From the NCBI GenBank assembly GCA_021770615.1, contig JAETQR010000010.1, positions 1 to 64,000 of the forward strand: a stretch of DNA of 64,000 nt. Direction: 5' to 3'. This document shows, one piece after another, positions 26,029 through 34,825 of the stretch. The DNA comes from Lachnospiraceae bacterium. GTDB lineage: Bacteria > Bacillota_A > Clostridia > Lachnospirales > Lachnospiraceae. Numbering within the stretch: position 1 is the first letter of the stretch; every line of letters starts with the position of its first letter. Made by a program: the position numbers and the translations under genes. Under the pieces are notes generated by a model. The model saw only the letters and a list, made by a program, of their open reading frames with translations, made no database searches and was not told the DNA's origin.

Positions 26029-27182
26029 GAAATCCGTTGTCAAAAACTGTTATGGAAATCGAACCTTCCGGGATCCGTCGTTTTTTTGATGTGGCTAATA
26101 CGATGGAAGATGTCGTTTCCCTGGGGGTGGGGGAACCGGATTTTGATACACCCTGGCACATACGGGAAGAGGGCATTTATTCTCTGGAACAGGGGAGGAC
26201 GTATTATACTTCAAATGCAGGACTTCTTCCCTTACGCAAAGAGATAAGCAGATATTTGGAAAGGCGTTTTCATCTGTCATACAGTGCGGATCAGATCCTT
26301 GTGACAGTAGGGGGCAGTGAGGCGATCGACATCGGTTTTCGTGCCATGCTTGATCCGGGAGATGAGGTTATCATACCGGAGCCGTGTTTTGTATCGTATC
26401 TTCCCTGTGTAAAAATGGCGGGCGGCGTCCCGGTGGAGATTTCGCTTGAAGAAAAGGATGAGTTTAAGCTCACAGGAGATAAGCTGAAAGAGGCGATCAC
26501 AGATAAGACGAAGATGGTTGTTCTTCCGTTCCCGAACAATCCGACCGGTGCGGTTATGACAGCGGAAGAACTTCAGGTGGTAGCGGATATCGTGAAAGAA
26601 CATGATCTTTTTGTTATGTCGGATGAAATCTATTCGGAACTTACTTATAAGGGAGATCATGTTTCTATCGCAGGAATCCCCGGGATGGCAGAGCGCACGA
26701 TCGTCATAAACGGCTTTTCTAAATCGTTTGCCATGACCGGGTGGCGGCTTGGATACGTGGCGGGTCCGGCGGAGATCGTAAAACAGATGATAAAGATCCA
26801 TCAGTACATAATCATGAGTGCCCCTACAACCAGCCAGTATGCTGCGATTGAGGCTCTTAAGAGTGGTCTGGACGATGTGGAAAGCATGAGGCAGTCCTAC
26901 AACGAGAGGAGGCGTTTTCTCGTGAGAAAGCTTGGTGAGATGGGGCTTCCCTGCTTTGAACCTTATGGGGCATTTTATGTATTCCCCAATATCAGCCGGT
27001 TTGGCATGAAGAGCGAGGAGTTTGCTACAAGGCTTTTGAAGGAGCAGAGGGTAGCGGTTGTGCCGGGAGATGCGTTTGGAAAATGCGGCGAGGGATTTTT
27101 GCGGATTTCCTATGCTTATTCGATCGATGATTTAAAGGCGGCGTTGGAAAAGATACAGAAATTTATAGACACTTTACATTAA
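26025..27182 (+). CDS. Class I/II PLP-dependent aminotransferase
   Basis: This 385-residue enzyme transfers amino groups between amino acids and 2-oxo acids. It shows FPNNPTGAVM (substrate and cofactor contacts), SDEIYSELTY, and the PLP lysine in NGFSKSFAMTGWRLGY. The length is typical of fold type I aspartate-aminotransferase-like enzymes. The gene overlaps the Lrp/AsnC regulator upstream (ATGA), a common arrangement for amino-acid aminotransferases under local Lrp control. The precise substrate cannot be read from the sequence. Confidence 0.92.
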   Translation: MRNPLSKTVMEIEPSGIRRFFDVANTMEDVVSLGVGEPDFDTPWHIREEGIYSLEQGRTYYTSNAGLLPLRKEISRYLERRFHLSYSADQILVTVGGSEAIDIGFRAMLDPGDEVIIPEPCFVSYLPCVKMAGGVPVEISLEEKDEFKLTGDKLKEAITDKTKMVVLPFPNNPTGAVMTAEELQVVADIVKEHDLFVMSDEIYSELTYKGDHVSIAGIPGMAERTIVINGFSKSFAMTGWRLGYVAGPAEIVKQMIKIHQYIIMSAPTTSQYAAIEALKSGLDDVESMRQSYNERRRFLVRKLGEMGLPCFEPYGAFYVFPNISRFGMKSEEFATRLLKEQRVAVVPGDAFGKCGEGFLRISYAYSIDDLKAALEKIQKFIDTLH

Positions 27183-27194
27183 TTATGCTATACT
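27166..27194 (+). promoter_or_regulatory. Promoter of cheX
   Basis: TAGACA at 27166-27171 and TATACT at 27189-27194 are 17 bases apart. The -35 box lies within the last codons of the aminotransferase gene, so cheX can be expressed independently. Confidence 0.6.
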
Positions 27195-27267
27195 AAAATG
27201 TAGATTCAGAATGTGGTTGGGAGATAAAAATACGGATTATTACGTCTGGAAAGGAGATAAGGAGGGC

Positions 27268-27735
27268 ATGGCGACACTAAATGCAGAACATATTAATCCT
27301 TTTTTGATGGCGGCGAAAAAAGTACTTCAGGATGTGTGTTTCGTAGAAGTGGCCATACAGAAACCGACCCTGAAAGAAGTAAAATTCGGGTTGGATTCGT
27401 GGGTCATCATGATTGGAGTTACCGGCGAGATGAGAGGACAGGTTCTGATCGCGATGACAGAGCAGAGTTCCTGCAGTATTGCATCCAAAATGTGTATGAC
27501 AGAGATCAAAACGATTGATGAATTTGCATCAAGTGCACTTAGTGAACTTGGGAATATGATCATGGGAAATGCGGCGACAGTGTTTTCGTCAAACGGTGTT
27601 GGGATTGATATCACCCCACCCGCATTATCTCATGGACAGGTAAGTTTTTCCGGTACACTTGCAAAGAGCTTGTGTGTTCCTATGGTATTCGAGGACACAT
27701 CGATTGAGTTATATCTGGCATTGAGACAGGAGTAA
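27268..27735 (+). CDS. cheX: Chemotaxis protein CheX
   Basis: This 155-residue protein matches CheX, a phosphatase that removes the phosphate from CheY~P. It begins MATLNAEHINPF, as family members do, and has the conserved motif of Glu, Asn and following residues in SALSELGNMIMGNA (about residue 92). The ATG at 27268 is favoured by family alignment; purine-rich GGAGGG lies close in front. A chemoreceptor follows 660 bases downstream. No flagellar or other che genes lie in the window. Confidence 0.87.
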   Translation: MATLNAEHINPFLMAAKKVLQDVCFVEVAIQKPTLKEVKFGLDSWVIMIGVTGEMRGQVLIAMTEQSSCSIASKMCMTEIKTIDEFASSALSELGNMIMGNAATVFSSNGVGIDITPPALSHGQVSFSGTLAKSLCVPMVFEDTSIELYLALRQE

Positions 27736-27757
27736 AAGATTAAAGTGTATTCAATGC

Positions 27758-27788
27758 AAAAAATGTTATGTTCGGCATAGCATTTTTT
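27758..27788 (+). terminator. Rho-independent terminator after cheX
   Basis: AAAAAATGTTATG pairs with CATAGCATTTTTT around the loop TTCGG, with flanking A and T runs, 23 bases after the cheX stop. Confidence 0.85.
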
Positions 27789-27870
27789 AATCGCTGAAAT
27801 TCTGTTATCAAATGTGCGGGCACGGAGAAGATGTAGCGGAAAATGACAGATCGTAGTAAGGAGATTTACG

Positions 27871-28374
27871 ATGCTGAATATTGTTTTACTTGAACCGGAA
27901 ATACCGGCGAATACCGGAAATATAGGAAGGACATGCGTGGCGGCAGGGGCCCGGCTGCATCTTATTGAGCCGATGGGGTTTTGTATTACGGAAAAGCAGG
28001 TAAAACGTGCCGGTCTGGACTACTGGGATAAGTTAGATTACACAGTATATGACAGTTACTCTGATTTTTTACAAAAAAATCCGGATGCCAAAATATATAT
28101 GGCGACGACAAAAGCAAAGCGTGTATATTCTGACCAGCAGTATGAAGACGATTGTTATATTATGTTTGGAAAAGAGAGTGCCGGGATTCCGGAGGAAATT
28201 CTTGTAGAGAATGAAGAAAATGCGGTTCGGATTCCCATGTACGGGGATATCAGGTCATTGAATCTTTCAAATTCAGTAGCGATCGTGTTGTATGAGGCAC
28301 TGAGGCAGCAGGGGTTCACCCGGCTTTGTACGGAGGGTGATCTGCACAGGCTTTCATGGACAGAAGAAAAATAA
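27871..28374 (+). CDS. trmL: tRNA (cytidine(34)-2'-O)-methyltransferase
   Basis: This 167-residue SPOUT-class enzyme methylates the 2'-O of the wobble nucleotide of certain tRNA-Leu species, using S-adenosylmethionine. The knotted-fold motifs are present: NTGNIGRTC near residue 15, FGKESAGIP near 98, and SLNLSNSVAIVLYEALRQ near 130. The length is normal for TrmL. GTAAGGAG lies before the ATG. The chemoreceptor follows 18 bases later and may be co-transcribed, but the two functions look unrelated. Confidence 0.93.
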   Translation: MLNIVLLEPEIPANTGNIGRTCVAAGARLHLIEPMGFCITEKQVKRAGLDYWDKLDYTVYDSYSDFLQKNPDAKIYMATTKAKRVYSDQQYEDDCYIMFGKESAGIPEEILVENEENAVRIPMYGDIRSLNLSNSVAIVLYEALRQQGFTRLCTEGDLHRLSWTEEK

Positions 28375-28392
28375 AGGAGGTATATAATTTTT

Positions 28393-30105
28393 ATGAAAGA
28401 GGGAAGAAAAAGAAAGGGAGAAACAACCGGACTTCCTCTGAAGTTCAAGGGTATTATTTTAGTAGCGGTGACGATCCTGCTTGTGATCATGACGACGCTT
28501 TTGATCGCTACGCCGGAGGTACGCAGTACGATGACTTCAACGGCAAAGGACTATCTGTTTGATATGACAGAGGCAAATGGCATGATCCTTGAATCAGAAG
28601 TAAACGCCCGCGGAACAAAAGTAGCTTTATCGCAAAATAAACTGGAAGAATTATTTAAGGATGTCAAGATTGAGATGGCAGAATCCAGTTATGCTTATGT
28701 GGTGGCACCGGATGGAACCATGTTATATCATCCGACTGCAGATAAGATTGGAAAACCGGTTGAAAATGAGGTGATCAAAGCAGTTGTCAGTGACCTGAAA
28801 GCGGGAAAGGTGCCGGATCCGGAAGTTGTCAGCTATGAGTTTAAAGGAGCGATCAAGTACGCAGGCTATTATGTAAATGAGAAAGCAGATTTTATACTGG
28901 TCATCAGTGCGGATGAGAAGGAAATTTTTGATTCTGTGAACCATGTTTCCCTGGTTATGGGAGTTTCCGGTGGTATTGCGGGATTGATCTGTCTGATTCT
29001 GGCTTTTATCGGATTCCAGATCATCATTTCGCCACTCAATAAGATTTCAAAAATCGTATCCCGGATGGGAGAACTGAATTTTACAAGAGATCCTGAACTT
29101 GATAAATTGAGTAAAAATGGTGACGAAACCGGAGTAATGGCTCGTGCGGTGTGCAATGTCCAGGATAAACTGAGTAGTGTCGTTACAGAATTGAAACTCC
29201 AGAGCGAAAAACTTTATACCTCTTCCGATAGTCTCAATGGAAATGCGGCGATGACAGCTGAAACGATCGGACAGATCGATCATGCGGTACATGATATGGC
29301 AGAGGGTGCATCTTCTCAGGCAGAGGATACGCAGAAGGCTTCCGAGAGTGTTGTCGTTATTGGAAATATGGTTGAAGAGACAAACCAGGAGATGGCAAAA
29401 CTTCGCAGTAATGTAGAAGTTATGCAAAAGTCAGGTGAAGAGGCGGAAAAGACGCTGAAAGAGCTTGAGGAGATCAATATCGAAGCAAAGAATTCGATCG
29501 AGGAGATCTACAGACAGACGAATACGACAAATGAATCTGCTATGAAGATCAAGGATGCGATTGCGCTTATTACTTCGATTGCAGAGGAGACAAATCTTTT
29601 GTCACTGAATGCCTCGATCGAGGCGGCCAGAGCCGGTGAACAGGGAAAAGGATTTGCTGTCGTTGCAAGTCAGATCCAGAAACTTGCTGAGCAGTCAAAT
29701 GAGTCTGCGATGAAGGTCCAGCAGATTACGAATATGTTGATGGAAGATTCAGAAAAAGCGGTAGAGACGATGGATCAGGTTAAGGAGATCATGGATTCGC
29801 AGATGAACAAGGTGGACATTACAGGAAATATGTTTGCGAAAGTTCAGGAGGAGATTGAACATTCCATGGGTGGTATCAATAATATCTATGAGAAGACAGA
29901 GAACATGGATAAAGCCAAGATCAATGTGGTTGATATCGTTCAGAACCTGACTGCTATCGCAGAAGAAAATGCAGCCGGAACAGAAGAGACATCTGCATCT
30001 GTCACAGAGGTTAGTTCTGTGGTAGATGATATCTCCGGAAATGCAAAACAGCTTCACGGTGTAGCACAGACGATCGATGAGGAAATGAAGAAGTTTACGG
30101 TGTAA
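28393..30105 (+). CDS. Methyl-accepting chemotaxis protein (transmembrane chemoreceptor)
   Basis: This 570-residue chemoreceptor has membrane segments at about residues 18-38 and 190-213 that flank a Cache-like external sensor of about 150 residues ([20 protein letters not shown]). A HAMP domain follows, then the coiled-coil signalling domain with the conserved hairpin tip ([20 protein letters not shown], the usual [17 protein letters not shown] core). The C-terminus ends in a hydrophobic pair rather than an NWETF pentapeptide. It likely signals through CheA/CheW encoded elsewhere. The first of two matched hairpins follows its stop by 19 bases. Confidence 0.95.
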   Translation: MKEGRKRKGETTGLPLKFKGIILVAVTILLVIMTTLLIATPEVRSTMTSTAKDYLFDMTEANGMILESEVNARGTKVALSQNKLEELFKDVKIEMAESSYAYVVAPDGTMLYHPTADKIGKPVENEVIKAVVSDLKAGKVPDPEVVSYEFKGAIKYAGYYVNEKADFILVISADEKEIFDSVNHVSLVMGVSGGIAGLICLILAFIGFQIIISPLNKISKIVSRMGELNFTRDPELDKLSKNGDETGVMARAVCNVQDKLSSVVTELKLQSEKLYTSSDSLNGNAAMTAETIGQIDHAVHDMAEGASSQAEDTQKASESVVVIGNMVEETNQEMAKLRSNVEVMQKSGEEAEKTLKELEEINIEAKNSIEEIYRQTNTTNESAMKIKDAIALITSIAEETNLLSLNASIEAARAGEQGKGFAVVASQIQKLAEQSNESAMKVQQITNMLMEDSEKAVETMDQVKEIMDSQMNKVDITGNMFAKVQEEIEHSMGGINNIYEKTENMDKAKINVVDIVQNLTAIAEENAAGTEETSASVTEVSSVVDDISGNAKQLHGVAQTIDEEMKKFTV

Positions 30106-30124
30106 AAAAGTTCCTGAGAAGGGC

Positions 30125-30217
30125 ATCACCATATATAAAAAGAACACCCCGGGCAGACGAATTGATCTGCGAAGCGCAATTAAGTCTGCCCGGGGTGTTC
30201 TTTTTATATATGGTGAT
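30125..30217 (+). repeat. Hairpin element A: 34-bp arms around a 25-nt core
   Basis: A perfect 34-bp inverted repeat (30125-30158 with 30184-30217) encloses a 25-nt core (30159-30183) that starts GAATTGATCTGCGAA. Pairing continues imperfectly outward to about 30109 and 30236. The distal arm gives a GC-rich stem followed by TTCTTTTT, so it can also act as the terminator of the chemoreceptor gene. The same core, with one base changed and inverted, occurs in element B at 30327-30419. Confidence 0.9.
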
Positions 30218-30326
30218 CTTCCCTATTCAGGACTTTTTCTGTGGATGAAAGAATAAGCTCTGTATATCTAATTTACAGTGTTGTCTGGCTGAGCAGAAGT
30301 GAAAAACGGTATTGCCAAAGAGCAAG

Positions 30327-30419
30327 CAGAAAGGGAAATGAATCCGGAAATCTGGCGGACTTAATTGCGATTCGCAGATCAATTCGTCCGCCAGATTTCC
30401 GGATTCATTTCCCTTTCTG
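30327..30419 (-). repeat. Hairpin element B: 34-bp arms around the same 25-nt core
   Basis: Here too a perfect 34-bp inverted repeat (30327-30360 with 30386-30419) encloses a 25-nt core (30361-30385). That core equals the reverse complement of element A's core at 24 of 25 positions, while the arms share no sequence with those of A. Read in the direction of the histidine kinase, whose stop is at 30430, the core has the same orientation relative to its gene as A has to the chemoreceptor. Confidence 0.9.
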
Positions 30420-30429
30420 TGCCCCTTTG

Positions 30430-31533
30430 TCAACCTCCCTTTTTCAACGTAAACACAAACTCTGTCCCCACCCTTTCTGTACTCACGACATTGATCGTCT
30501 GGTTGTGGGAGTTGATGATTTCCTTGGAGATAGAAAGGCCGAGGCCGGTTCCTTTTTTGTCCTTGCCTCTTGATATATCTGTTTTATAGAAGCGGTCAAA
30601 GACTTTGTTCAAGCTGTCTTTTGGGATTCCGATGCCGGAGTCCTTGACAGAGACAAATATCTTATCGCCTTTTTTTATTGTTCCAATTTTTATTTCTGAA
30701 TCACTGTGGCTGAATTTTATGGCATTATCGATCAGGTTGTATAATACCTGGTGGATTTTTGCCTCGTCAGCATTTACGAACAGTTCTTTTTTGGAATGAA
30801 AATCAAGGACAAAAGAGATGCCTTTTTTAGAGGCAGTACCTTCCAGGGTATCGACAGTCCGGATGATCGTTTCGTGGATATTGAAATTGCTGAGATCCAG
30901 CAACACGCTTTCCCGGTTAAATGAATTTAATTCCAGAAGATTGGATGTGAGATTTGTCAGGCGGTCTGTTTCGGAGAGAATGATGTTCAGATATTTTTCC
31001 TGAGCATCAGGAGGGATCGTTCCGTCTAGCATAGCCTGTGCATATCCACGGATCGAGGTGAGCGGGGAGCGAAAATCGTGTGAGATGTTGGAGATAAATG
31101 CCCGCTGGTACTCATCAAAGTTGTTCAGGTCATTTGCAATTATATTTAATGCTTCCGCAAGTTCCTGATATTCATCCTGCGTGTGGAGGCAAATGGGGGG
31201 ATTGGTTCGGTTGATCGAAAAGTTTTTGGCGGCATGGCACAGTCTTTTCAGAGGAATCGTATTCATTGCATAAATAAGTAAGAAAGCGATGCCGAGCGCA
31301 GCGGCCATAAGAAACAGGGCGGTGTCCAGGATATTAAAATAATACCGGATGCGGGCGGGGGCGATCGTGGCATCGAGCTCCGGAGTATTCATGATCTCAG
31401 TGAGAACTTTATTTCTTATGATCGTCAGCCCGATGGTATGTGTGACGTAATAAGAACTGGTAAAGATCAGCACATATAACAATGCCAGTTTGCGTCCAAA
31501 AGTCAGACGTATTCTTCTCATGGAATGCATCAT
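30430..31533 (-). CDS. Sensor histidine kinase (HAMP-HisKA-HATPase)
   Basis: This 367-residue kinase has two membrane segments (about residues 15-35 and 63-85) with a short external loop of about 30 residues, so it probably senses membrane events or partner proteins. HAMP follows, then HisKA with the phosphoacceptor in SHDFRSPLTSIRGY, and HATPase_c with NLIDNAIKFS and GTGLGLSI. The ATG at 31533 overlaps the stop of the response regulator gene, a sign of translational coupling. The two belong to the mutS2 transcript on the minus strand. The signal is unknown. Confidence 0.93.
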   Translation of the reverse strand: MMHSMRRIRLTFGRKLALLYVLIFTSSYYVTHTIGLTIIRNKVLTEIMNTPELDATIAPARIRYYFNILDTALFLMAAALGIAFLLIYAMNTIPLKRLCHAAKNFSINRTNPPICLHTQDEYQELAEALNIIANDLNNFDEYQRAFISNISHDFRSPLTSIRGYAQAMLDGTIPPDAQEKYLNIILSETDRLTNLTSNLLELNSFNRESVLLDLSNFNIHETIIRTVDTLEGTASKKGISFVLDFHSKKELFVNADEAKIHQVLYNLIDNAIKFSHSDSEIKIGTIKKGDKIFVSVKDSGIGIPKDSLNKVFDRFYKTDISRGKDKKGTGLGLSISKEIINSHNQTINVVSTERVGTEFVFTLKKGG

Positions 31534-32249
31534 CCTTTCTTTGTCTCAAATTTATAACCAATACCCCATACAGTGGCGATACACCATTCGGCGTGATCCT
31601 TGATCTTTTCACGCAGACGTTTGATATGTACGTCAACCGTCCTTGTATCAACAACATACTCATATCCCCAGATACAGTCCAAAAGCTGTTCCCTTGTAAA
31701 GACCTGATTTGGATGAGTGGCCAGGAAATATAAGAGCTCCAGTTCTTTTGGAGGCATCTCGATGGAATGTCCCATATAGGTGACGGAATAGTTGGAGAGA
31801 CTTACGGTCAGATCTTTGTATTCTACAAATTCCGTGCCGGTTCCAAAGGTGTTATGGTCCTCTGTTTCTGCGGCGTTTGTTTTATAGCGGCGCAGTACAG
31901 CTTTTACCCTTGCCACGAGTTCTTTTGAATCAAAAGGTTTGATGATGTAGTCGTCGGCGCCAAGTTCCAGTCCGAGAACCTTGTCAAAGACCTCTCCTTT
32001 TGCCGATAGCATGATGATGGGGACACTGGAGGTTTTTCGGATCTCCCGGCACACATCATAACCGTCAATACCGGGAAGCATAATGTCGAGAAGGATCAGA
32101 TCTGGTTGAAACGCAGCGTGCTTTTTAAGAGCCAGTTCACCATCGTGAGCCTGTTCACATTGAAAACATTCTTTTGTCAGATATAGTTCGATCAGCTCTG
32201 CAATGTTTGTATCATCGTCCACAATAAGAATTTTTTGTTTATCTGCCAT
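31530..32249 (-). CDS. OmpR/PhoB-family response regulator
   Basis: This 239-residue regulator has a receiver domain with acidic residues in VDDD (residues 10-13), the phosphoacceptor D55 in LLDIMLPG, and the lysine of IIKPF. A C-terminal winged helix ends in TVDVHIKRLREKI and WGIGYKFE. It is followed directly by its kinase gene (4-base overlap) and preceded by mutS2 at 29 bases, so the three probably form one operon. The reason for the link to mutS2 is not evident. Confidence 0.94.
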   Translation of the reverse strand: MADKQKILIVDDDTNIAELIELYLTKECFQCEQAHDGELALKKHAAFQPDLILLDIMLPGIDGYDVCREIRKTSSVPIIMLSAKGEVFDKVLGLELGADDYIIKPFDSKELVARVKAVLRRYKTNAAETEDHNTFGTGTEFVEYKDLTVSLSNYSVTYMGHSIEMPPKELELLYFLATHPNQVFTREQLLDCIWGYEYVVDTRTVDVHIKRLREKIKDHAEWCIATVWGIGYKFETKKG

Positions 32250-32278
32250 GGAATTATTTCCCCGCTTTCTATGTTCAC

Positions 32279-34645
32279 TTATTTAAAGTCTACAACTGTT
32301 ACGCCATAGCCGCCCTCACCGTATTCCCCCATACGATAGGATTTGATATAATTTGCCTTTTTGCAATGTGCCTGAACTGCATTTTTAAGAGCACCGGTAC
32401 CAACACCGTGTATGATCGTGACCTGATGGAGCCTGGCAAGATAGGCGTCGTCCAGATATTTATCCAGAATGGAAATGGCTTCGTCTACCGTCTTCCCGAT
32501 CAGATTTATGCTCGTGGAAACGCTGAGGGATTTGGACATTTTTATTTTGCCGGTATTCGAGCGCTCCCGTATTTTTTCCTTGCGGATTTGGAGTGTTTCC
32601 TCTTCCAGAAGTTCCAGATCTTTTATGTCGACTTCAGAGCGCATGATACCCATTTGCACAAACAGTTTTCCCTTTGCATTCGGAAGTGAGCTGACAACCC
32701 CTTTTACACCGAGTGAGTGCACCATCACCATATCACCGATGGAAAGTTTATCCGGTGCGCCTGCCGAACGCTTCTTTTTGGAGCCGGAATCTAATTTTTC
32801 CCCGGTCCGTTTCAATTCCTTCCGGATTGCAGAGCGCTGTTTTTCCATGTCTTTTATTGCATCGCCGCCTTCTAACCATTTGTTGTATTTGCGGATAGAT
32901 TCATCTGCAACGTCTTTGGCTTTCTGCAGGATTTCATTTGCCTCTTCGTTTGCGCGGCGGATGATTTTATCTTTTGCTTTATCGATGCGCTCATTTTTTT
33001 CCTCAAGTTTCCTTTTCTGACGTTCAATTTCCTGACGGTAGGCGGCGGCCTTTTCCTGCTCTGCTTCCAGTTCTTTCCGGGTCTGTTCGAGACTGGTCAC
33101 TACATCTTCAAAAGATTTGGCATCTTCGTCAACAAGTGAATTTGCTTTGTCGATGATCTTCCGGGGCAGCCCGAGCTTACTGGAGATGGCAAAGGCATTA
33201 CTTTTGCCGGGAACTCCGATTAAAAGCCGGTAAGTAGGCTGCAGGGATTCCACATCGAATTCGCAGGATGCGTTTTCGACATGATCGGTGGAAAGTGCGT
33301 AGATTTTAAGCTCGCTGTAATGAGTCGTCGCCATCGCTGTAACCTGACGGTTCATAAGGTCGTCCAGAATGGAAATGGCAAGTGCCGCTCCCTCGACGGG
33401 ATCTGTTCCGGCACCCAGTTCGTCAAAAAGTGCAAGGGTATTTTTATCTGCACGTTTCAGGATCGAAATCGTATTTGTCATGTGCGAGGAGAATGTACTC
33501 AGGCTCTGCTCAATGCTCTGCTCGTCGCCGATGTCGGCGTAAACTTCATGGTACACCCGAAGATGTGAGCCGTCAAAGGCGGGGATGTGAAGCCCGGACT
33601 GTCCCATCAGGGTAAAGAGTCCGACTGTTTTTAGTGAGACTGTTTTACCACCGGTATTTGGACCGGTGATGATGAGCAGACGGTAGTCTTTTCCAAGAGT
33701 GACGTCAATAGGAACTACCTGGTCTTTCGGTATGAGCGGATGGCGCCCCATTTTTATCTCAATATAATTTTCAGTAAAATCTGGTTCGCTGCCCTGCATT
33801 TTTTTTGACAGCTTTGCTTTGGCAAAGATAAAATCAAGTTCAGCCAGAAGGATAACGTTTCGCTCGAGGCCTTCTGACTCCGGTGCGCACAGGCTGCTGA
33901 TAGAGGCCAGTATTTTTTCGATCTCGTCCTGCTCCTTCATGGCGAGTTCTGCCAGTTCGTTGTTTAATTTCACGATAGCCATCGGCTCGATAAAAAAGGT
34001 AGAACCTGTTGCGCTCTGGTCATGGATCATGCCCTGAAAGGAAGATTTGTACTCCTGTTTTACAGGAAGACAGTATCTTCCGTTTCGCATTGTGATCAGA
34101 TTGTCACGTAGCATTTCTGAGGAGGAGGCTACGGTGGCATTTAACTGTTCGCGGACTTTCGCATTTGTATTTTTCATCGACCGCCGGATGCGTTTTAATT
34201 CACTGCTGGCGTCATCACTGATCTCTTCCTCCGAGAGGATACAGCGCTTGATCTCCCTGTTGATTTCCGGAAAGGTCTGAAGGCCGGAAAAACGCCCAGA
34301 TAGAAAATCTGTTTCCTCGTCTTTCGCATCAAATGCGACTGCCCGTGCTGCCACGTCGAGAAGGGCGCCGATGCGTAAGAGTTCTCCGGCGCCGAGTGTA
34401 CCGCCTTTGGAAAGCGGAGTCAGGCTGGGACGGATATCTGCCAGGCCATGGAATGACAAAGGACCATGATGAAAGATCCGGGTCAGGGCGTGGCTTGTCT
34501 CCGCCTGCAGGGCGATGATCTCATCGCGGTCAGACAGAGGGCGGAGTTTTTTGGCACTCTCTTTGCCCAGAGGGGAGTCTGCTTCCTCTGTGAGCATATC
34601 TATTATTTTGTCAAACTCAAGGGTTTGGATTACTTTTTTATTCAT
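32279..34645 (-). CDS. mutS2: MutS2 family ATPase/nuclease
   Basis: This 788-residue protein has the normal length and order of MutS2. A MutS core precedes the ABC-type ATPase with Walker A GPNTGGKT (about residue 329) and Walker B LALFDELGAGTDP (about 405). A long coiled coil follows (about 510-620), then a KOW-like segment, and the C-terminal Smr domain with IHGVGTGAL. In Bacillus the homologue (also called RqcU) splits collided ribosomes; other work links MutS2 to suppressing recombination. A TTGTCA/TATTTT promoter lies upstream on the minus strand. Confidence 0.96.
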   Translation of the reverse strand: MNKKVIQTLEFDKIIDMLTEEADSPLGKESAKKLRPLSDRDEIIALQAETSHALTRIFHHGPLSFHGLADIRPSLTPLSKGGTLGAGELLRIGALLDVAARAVAFDAKDEETDFLSGRFSGLQTFPEINREIKRCILSEEEISDDASSELKRIRRSMKNTNAKVREQLNATVASSSEMLRDNLITMRNGRYCLPVKQEYKSSFQGMIHDQSATGSTFFIEPMAIVKLNNELAELAMKEQDEIEKILASISSLCAPESEGLERNVILLAELDFIFAKAKLSKKMQGSEPDFTENYIEIKMGRHPLIPKDQVVPIDVTLGKDYRLLIITGPNTGGKTVSLKTVGLFTLMGQSGLHIPAFDGSHLRVYHEVYADIGDEQSIEQSLSTFSSHMTNTISILKRADKNTLALFDELGAGTDPVEGAALAISILDDLMNRQVTAMATTHYSELKIYALSTDHVENASCEFDVESLQPTYRLLIGVPGKSNAFAISSKLGLPRKIIDKANSLVDEDAKSFEDVVTSLEQTRKELEAEQEKAAAYRQEIERQKRKLEEKNERIDKAKDKIIRRANEEANEILQKAKDVADESIRKYNKWLEGGDAIKDMEKQRSAIRKELKRTGEKLDSGSKKKRSAGAPDKLSIGDMVMVHSLGVKGVVSSLPNAKGKLFVQMGIMRSEVDIKDLELLEEETLQIRKEKIRERSNTGKIKMSKSLSVSTSINLIGKTVDEAISILDKYLDDAYLARLHQVTIIHGVGTGALKNAVQAHCKKANYIKSYRMGEYGEGGYGVTVVDFK

Positions 34646-34688
34646 AACTGTTTCTCCATTGATCAGAATTATTCTTATCTTACCACAG

Positions 34689-34717
34689 AAAATAGGGGGT
34701 TACAATGATTTTGACAA
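34689..34717 (-). promoter_or_regulatory. Likely promoter of the mutS2 operon
   Basis: On the minus strand TTGTCA (34717-34712) and TATTTT (34694-34689) are 17 bases apart, about 45 bases before the mutS2 start codon. Confidence 0.5.
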
Positions 34718-34756
34718 AATATTTTGCCTTATAAGTATCACAAATTTAATATATAC

Positions 34757-34785
34757 TTGATTTTACATCAAAAAATTTGTAAAAT
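34757..34785 (+). promoter_or_regulatory. Likely promoter of the secreted FN3 protein
   Basis: TTGATT at 34757-34762 and TAAAAT at 34780-34785 are 17 bases apart, 40 bases before the start codon at 34826. Confidence 0.5.
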
Positions 34786-34825
34786 GAAGAAGGATTTTGA
34801 TAAGAGCAGAAAGGATGATTGATTT

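Noticed and set aside
30241..30589. Open frames across the hairpin region between chemoreceptor and kinase
   Set aside because: They arise from the palindromes and the antisense of the kinase gene, with no start signals.
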